Shown here: positions 63,982-64,000 of the stretch, piece after piece | How positions within the stretch are numbered: position 1 is the first letter of the stretch | Layout of the letters: every line of letters starts with the position of its first letter | Source of the DNA: Sediminibacillus terrae | GTDB taxonomy: Bacteria; Bacillota; Bacilli; Bacillales; Amphibacillaceae | Direction: 5' to 3' | Assembly (NCBI RefSeq): GCF_009602435.1 | Contig: NZ_VZDQ01000023.1 | Coordinates: 248,001 to 312,000 of the forward strand | Length of the DNA: 64,000 bases | Position numbers and translations under genes: made by a program | The notes under the pieces: generated by a model | What the model was told of the DNA's origin: nothing | Seen by the model: only the letters and a program-made list of their open reading frames with translations | The model's database searches: none

Positions 63982-64000
63982 ATGAAGCTGACAATCAAAG
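63982..64000 (+). CDS. Start of a gene cut by the right edge
   Basis: ATG with GAGGG about six bases upstream opens a frame reading MKLTIK to the edge. By position it would be the fourth gene of the second importer operon, often a glycoside hydrolase, but six codons do not allow any identification. Confidence 0.4.

Overview
This window comes from a low-to-mid GC Gram-positive of the Bacillaceae, probably a salt- or alkali-tolerant genus. The evidence is Bacillus-type Shine-Dalgarno sites (AAGGAGG with frequent GTG/TTG starts), sigma-A and sigma-D promoters, CcpA cre boxes, a GlpP antiterminator, an S-box riboswitch, and family members otherwise known from Bacillus (YkuK, YdjO, YesL, GuaD, LCP). 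The sodium-type MotP/MotS stator, an NhaP-type antiporter and a sodium-type dicarboxylate carrier point to a sodium-based lifestyle. I cannot name the genus. No rRNA, tRNA, CRISPR array or prophage was seen.

Layout. 1-16.4 kb is housekeeping and accessory: an exported serine hydrolase cut by the left edge, YkuK-like protein, motPS, a DAACS symporter, a PP2C-like protein, an LCP protein, an NhaP antiporter, an S-box-controlled FMN reductase/flavin monooxygenase pair, a transsulfuration-type PLP enzyme, and a VanZ-like gene split into two overlapping frames. 17-23.3 kb is glycerol and dihydroxyacetone use (glpP, glpF1, glpF2, glpK, dhaKLM). 23.3-29 kb holds repeats and small genes (LysM-NlpC/P60 hydrolase with a WalR-type box, VOC protein, guanine deaminase, alpha/beta hydrolase). 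28.8-36.7 kb is an RpiR-type regulator divergent from an aldonate operon joining gluconate genes (gntK, gntP, 6-phosphogluconate dehydrogenase) to D-galactonate genes (aldolase, dgoK, dgoD). 37-43.7 kb is a GntR-type regulator and a uronate operon (two Gfo/Idh/MocA oxidoreductases, uxaC, uxuA, uxuB). 43.9-56.8 kb is a xylose/xylo-oligosaccharide island (GH43 xynB, ThuA and a third Gfo/Idh protein, xylR, an ABC importer, YesL-like protein, xylA, xylB). 57.8-64 kb has YdjO, an aldehyde dehydrogenase with its DUF779 partner, and a second CUT1 sugar ABC importer running off the right edge.

How it works together. From 17 kb to the end the window looks like a plant-polysaccharide and polyol catabolic island, consistent with glucuronoxylan use: XynB releases xylose for XylA/XylB, and UxaC/UxuB/UxuA turn glucuronate into 2-keto-3-deoxygluconate. 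No dedicated KDG kinase is present, so the kinase and aldolase of the aldonate operon are candidates to finish that route. XylR operators of one consensus recur at four promoters, and cre-like boxes (three matching the consensus fully) stand before most sugar operons. Neither ABC importer has its own ATPase, so a shared MsmX-type ATPase elsewhere is implied.

Repeats are prominent. A family of GC-rich imperfect-palindrome intergenic elements recurs about ten times, and two composite copies of about 0.5 kb lie in opposite orientation at 3 kb and 57 kb. A second family consists of four terminator hairpins with a shared sequence. The most promising candidates for something undescribed are the three Gfo/Idh oxidoreductases plus ThuA in the uronate/xylose island, the split VanZ pair, and the repeat family.
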